Shown here: positions 21,877 to 23,512 of the stretch, piece by piece
Numbering within the stretch: position 1 is the stretch's first letter
Layout of the letters: every line of letters starts with the position of its first letter
Virus record (IMG/VR): IMGVR_UViG_3300044635_000319
Coordinates: 1-23,512 of that record
DNA length: 23,512 nucleotides
Reading direction: 5' to 3' (one strand)
From: a virus
Translations under genes and position numbers: made by a program
The notes under the pieces: model-generated
What the model was told of the DNA's origin: nothing
Seen by the model: the letters and a program-made list of their open reading frames with translations, nothing else
Database searches by the model: none

Positions 21877-22423
21877 TCTTCAAGTCTGCTAGTTTCTTTT
21901 TGTACTCTGCCTTGATCCTCTTGGCATCCTCAATCGTAAAACGCGCCTCCGAATTGTCACATTCAATCCTGTCCACTTCTGCCTGCCCAATCCTGTTCAG
22001 CAATTCACGCCGGTAGTTGATCAGGTTGCCAGACAAGTGGTTATTGCATGTGGCGCACTGTAGCCAGACTTGAGTCTCATCAAACCTGAGTTGTGGTGCA
22101 GCCTTGCGCGTTCGATAGTGTCCAGCGTGATACTGGATGCCTTGCTTGTTAGTGCCGCACGAAATGCAACCCTGCCCATGATCTCTGGCGCGAATGTATG
22201 CGTTAAACGCCGCCTGAGCCTCTGTCAGCCATTGTGTCTTAGTCTTGATCTTATCCTTGCGAGCCTTTTTTTGTGCTTTGCAAACTTTCTCGTGCTTTTT
22301 TTGTATCGCGAGTTTTCCAAACTCCAGCGCACATTCCTCGCCGCAGCAACCGCGCTTCTGGTAAACAGTCTCTGACTTAGCAAAGCTCGGTATATGTATC
22401 TTGCAGGTGCGGCACTTTCTCAC
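21863..22423 (-). CDS. ninG: NinG recombination protein
   Basis: I start at GTG 22423, which overlaps the upstream stop by 4 nt (GTGA) and gives 186 aa, close to lambda NinG (about 204 aa). The first zinc cluster has C4, C7, C26, C27 and C31 (CRTC, then CCGEEC). A basic helical linker follows. The HNH-like core has GCISCGT (C86, C89), YHAGHYRT (H99, H102), AAPQLRFDE and CATCNNHLSGNL (C123, C126, H129), nearly the same as in lambda NinG. NinG (Rap) acts with phage recombination systems on branched DNA. Its end lies 17 nt from the end of the convergent TAGT gene. Confidence 0.92.
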   Translation of the reverse strand: MRKCRTCKIHIPSFAKSETVYQKRGCCGEECALEFGKLAIQKKHEKVCKAQKKARKDKIKTKTQWLTEAQAAFNAYIRARDHGQGCISCGTNKQGIQYHAGHYRTRKAAPQLRFDETQVWLQCATCNNHLSGNLINYRRELLNRIGQAEVDRIECDNSEARFTIEDAKRIKAEYKKKLADLKMRQP

Positions 22424-22836
22424 GGCTGCTTGCTCGGCCACAAAGGTAGCGTGATCCCATGATGACCTGCGAACCGGCTGTGGATAACTTCGTAGACTTG
22501 GCTGTACTCGATGCGCTTGGCTTCGGTAGTCGATTGCTTGCCTGTTATTGCCTCCTGAACTGGCTTCCAGATGTTTTCCTTGACCGTGTGTTTGGACCAG
22601 GGGATAGTCCACTCTTTTCCTGTTGGCAGGCTGACCACCATTTCCAATCCTGCATCGTTGAGTGTTTTGGCTACGCGCTCAAACCATAGGTGCATTGCAT
22701 CGTTTTGTGTTTCGCTTCTTTGCTGCCCAGTTGACCACTTGAAAGTCACGTACTTGTGTTGCCGATAAAGCTCGGCAGCGTGAGCCAGAAAGCCACCGAG
22801 TTTACTGTCGGAGTTAACTACCCACTGCTCACTCAT
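22420..22836 (-). CDS. NinB-position phage protein, 138 aa
   Basis: The start ATG overlaps the previous stop by 4 nt. The sequence has WSTGQQRSETQNDAMHLWFE, VAKTLNDAGLEM, PWSKHTVKENIWKPVQEAIT, and STTEAKRIEYSQVYEVIHSR with a C-terminal GITLPLWPS. The phrase RS.TQN...H.... at the start resembles the SLDQNRKLW region of lambda NinB. Proteins of this kind usually lie directly before ninG. It may thus be a diverged NinB-type ssDNA-binding recombination accessory, but the match is limited to that motif and position. Confidence 0.65.
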   Translation of the reverse strand: MSEQWVVNSDSKLGGFLAHAAELYRQHKYVTFKWSTGQQRSETQNDAMHLWFERVAKTLNDAGLEMVVSLPTGKEWTIPWSKHTVKENIWKPVQEAITGKQSTTEAKRIEYSQVYEVIHSRFAGHHGITLPLWPSKQP

Positions 22837-23021
22837 AGCCAGTACTCTGCGATCCGCTTGCCGTTGATCTTAACCAGTTGTGATTTGATGTCGCGCCCAA
22901 CGTCTCTTAGCTCTTGCACCCTTGCGGCTAGTCTAAAGCAGCCGAACAGTTGCAATGCTTCTAACGCTGTTAGTTTGTTGCCTTTTTCCAAGTGATTAAG
23001 TATCTGCTGTGTCTGTGTCAT
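22833..23021 (-). CDS. Small helix-turn-helix protein, 62 aa (HTH_39-like)
   Basis: AGGA lies 8 nt before ATG 23021. The protein TQTQQILNHLEKGNKLTALE, then ALQLFGCFRLAARVQELRDV and GRDIKSQLVKINGKRIAEYW, is a winged helix: helix 1 (QILNHL), helix 2 (TALEALQLFG), recognition helix (FRLAARVQELRD) and a wing (IKSQLVKINGKRIAEYWL). This is the pattern of the small phage HTH domain called HTH_39. It probably regulates or assists replication in the nin-like region. Its stop overlaps the next start by 4 nt. Confidence 0.8.
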   Translation of the reverse strand: MTQTQQILNHLEKGNKLTALEALQLFGCFRLAARVQELRDVGRDIKSQLVKINGKRIAEYWL

Positions 23022-23041
23022 GTTGTTATCCTGTTATTTTT

Positions 23042-23191
23042 TTAAAGAGACTCTACAAAAAACACGAAATTAAAAAGCCTAATTTGGTAACAATTATCTA
23101 TGTACCTGCTTGCTTGAAAAGGAGGCAAAACCATCTTTAGCCAATATTTTTTTGGTATCGGCCACAAATTTAAATATCCAACATATTTCAT
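23042..23191 (-). CDS. Probable 49-aa gene in an AT-rich gap
   Basis: The frame runs from ATG 23191 to TAA 23044-23042. GAGGG lies 8 nt before the start in ACTGAGGGCATAAAAAATG, much like the leaders of the rightward operon. The peptide (MKYVGYLNLWPIPKKYWLKM, then VLPPFQASRYIDNCYQIRLF, then NFVFFVESL) is rich in aromatic residues, with no clear membrane span. It fits the gap between neighbours with spacings of 25 and 20 nt, as an operon gene would. The base composition is more AT-rich than the neighbours, so recent gain or a non-coding AT tract remain possible. Confidence 0.45.
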   Translation of the reverse strand: MKYVGYLNLWPIPKKYWLKMVLPPFQASRYIDNCYQIRLFNFVFFVESL

Positions 23192-23216
23192 TTTTTATGC
23201 CCTCAGTGTAATTAGT

Positions 23217-23492
23217 TTAAATGCCTAGGCTTCCGCGTAATTGCGACATCCGATCTTGATTTTCTTCAGGCGTTAAAATAACTGTTACCTTCTCAGGCAG
23301 TGCTTCCATCATCGGGCTGTCTAGCTTTTCACCTTGCATCACTCGATCACAGTAACCAGCGTAAAAGGTTTTAAAGCGAGAATAAATTTGATCTTCAGCA
23401 AATGTTGCCAGCTCAAACCATCCAGTAGCCTTGCCAGCATGGTAAACAGCAGGATGTGACCACTTGTGCTTGGCTTTGGGGCTGGGAGCCAT
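23217..23492 (-). CDS. Unknown protein, 91 aa
   Basis: I start at ATG 23492 (MAPSPKAKHKWSHPAVYHAG) because GGAGG lies 5 nt upstream; an ATG four codons earlier lacks this and is near the window edge. The protein has GWFELATFAEDQIYSRFKTF and YAGYCDRVMQGEKLDSPM, then LPEKVTVILTPEENQDRMSQ. It is basic at the N-terminus, mixed alpha/beta, with no recognised motif. It is the most upstream gene of the leftward nin-like group in view. If the frame really extends past the window edge, the start would lie outside. Confidence 0.65.
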   Translation of the reverse strand: MAPSPKAKHKWSHPAVYHAGKATGWFELATFAEDQIYSRFKTFYAGYCDRVMQGEKLDSPMMEALPEKVTVILTPEENQDRMSQLRGSLGI

Positions 23493-23512
23493 GCAAGCCT
23501 CCATGTATGCCT

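Noticed and set aside
22424-22612. An N-terminal extension of ninG by 63 residues
   Set aside because: It would overlap the NinB-position gene almost to its middle in another frame, shares nothing with NinG, and the GTGA overlap start at 22423 gives the normal length and first zinc cluster.

Overview
The window is part of the genome of a tailed double-stranded DNA phage, or a prophage, with a long non-contractile tail (siphovirus type). The evidence is an almost complete head and tail module in canonical order: small and large terminase, DUF4055-type portal, MuF-type minor head protein, scaffold, major capsid, head-tail connectors, tail terminator, tail tube, G/GT tail assembly chaperones, tape measure, tail tip protein and tail fibre. 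A NinG homologue, strong GAGG-type ribosome sites and sigma70-like promoter hexamers point to a Pseudomonadota host; that is an inference. I see no integrase, CRISPR array, tRNA, rRNA or insertion sequence.

Layout, right to left. (1) 23492-21863, minus strand: compact replication/recombination-type genes (91-aa unknown, a probable 49-aa gene, a small HTH protein, a NinB-like position gene, NinG), joined by 4-nt overlaps. (2) 19899-21845, plus strand: a rightward early operon of small proteins (62 aa, 67 aa, ribbon-helix-helix, a 28-aa membrane peptide, 74 aa) ending in a TET-associated-type glycosyltransferase (TAGT). It converges on ninG. (3) 19575-19898: a divergent control region with a perfect 19-bp palindrome on the -35 of the rightward promoter, an extended -10 leftward promoter, and a leftward intrinsic terminator that may end a short RNA. 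(4) 19574-18266, minus strand: AlpA-like regulator and two unknown proteins, closed by a terminator hairpin. (5) 18222 to the left edge, minus strand: the long late operon of packaging, head and tail genes, with stop/start overlaps at most junctions.

The most notable points are as follows. A methyltransferase, a GT8-like glycosyltransferase and an MptE/DUF115-like protein are inserted between the capsid and connector genes. An Ig-like domain is fused to a head-tail connector. A canonical A AAT TTT slippery site joins the two tail chaperone frames. A 17-bp RNA hairpin, held by G-U pairs only on the transcribed strand, precedes the chaperone gene. The tail fibre carries about 51-residue propeller-like repeats interrupted by another domain. 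There is a TAGT with no visible base oxygenase. Several genes were found only by reading the sequence: a 45-aa DUF6496-like protein, the 28-aa membrane peptide, the 49-aa gene, the frameshifted T domain and the tail fibre that runs off the left edge.
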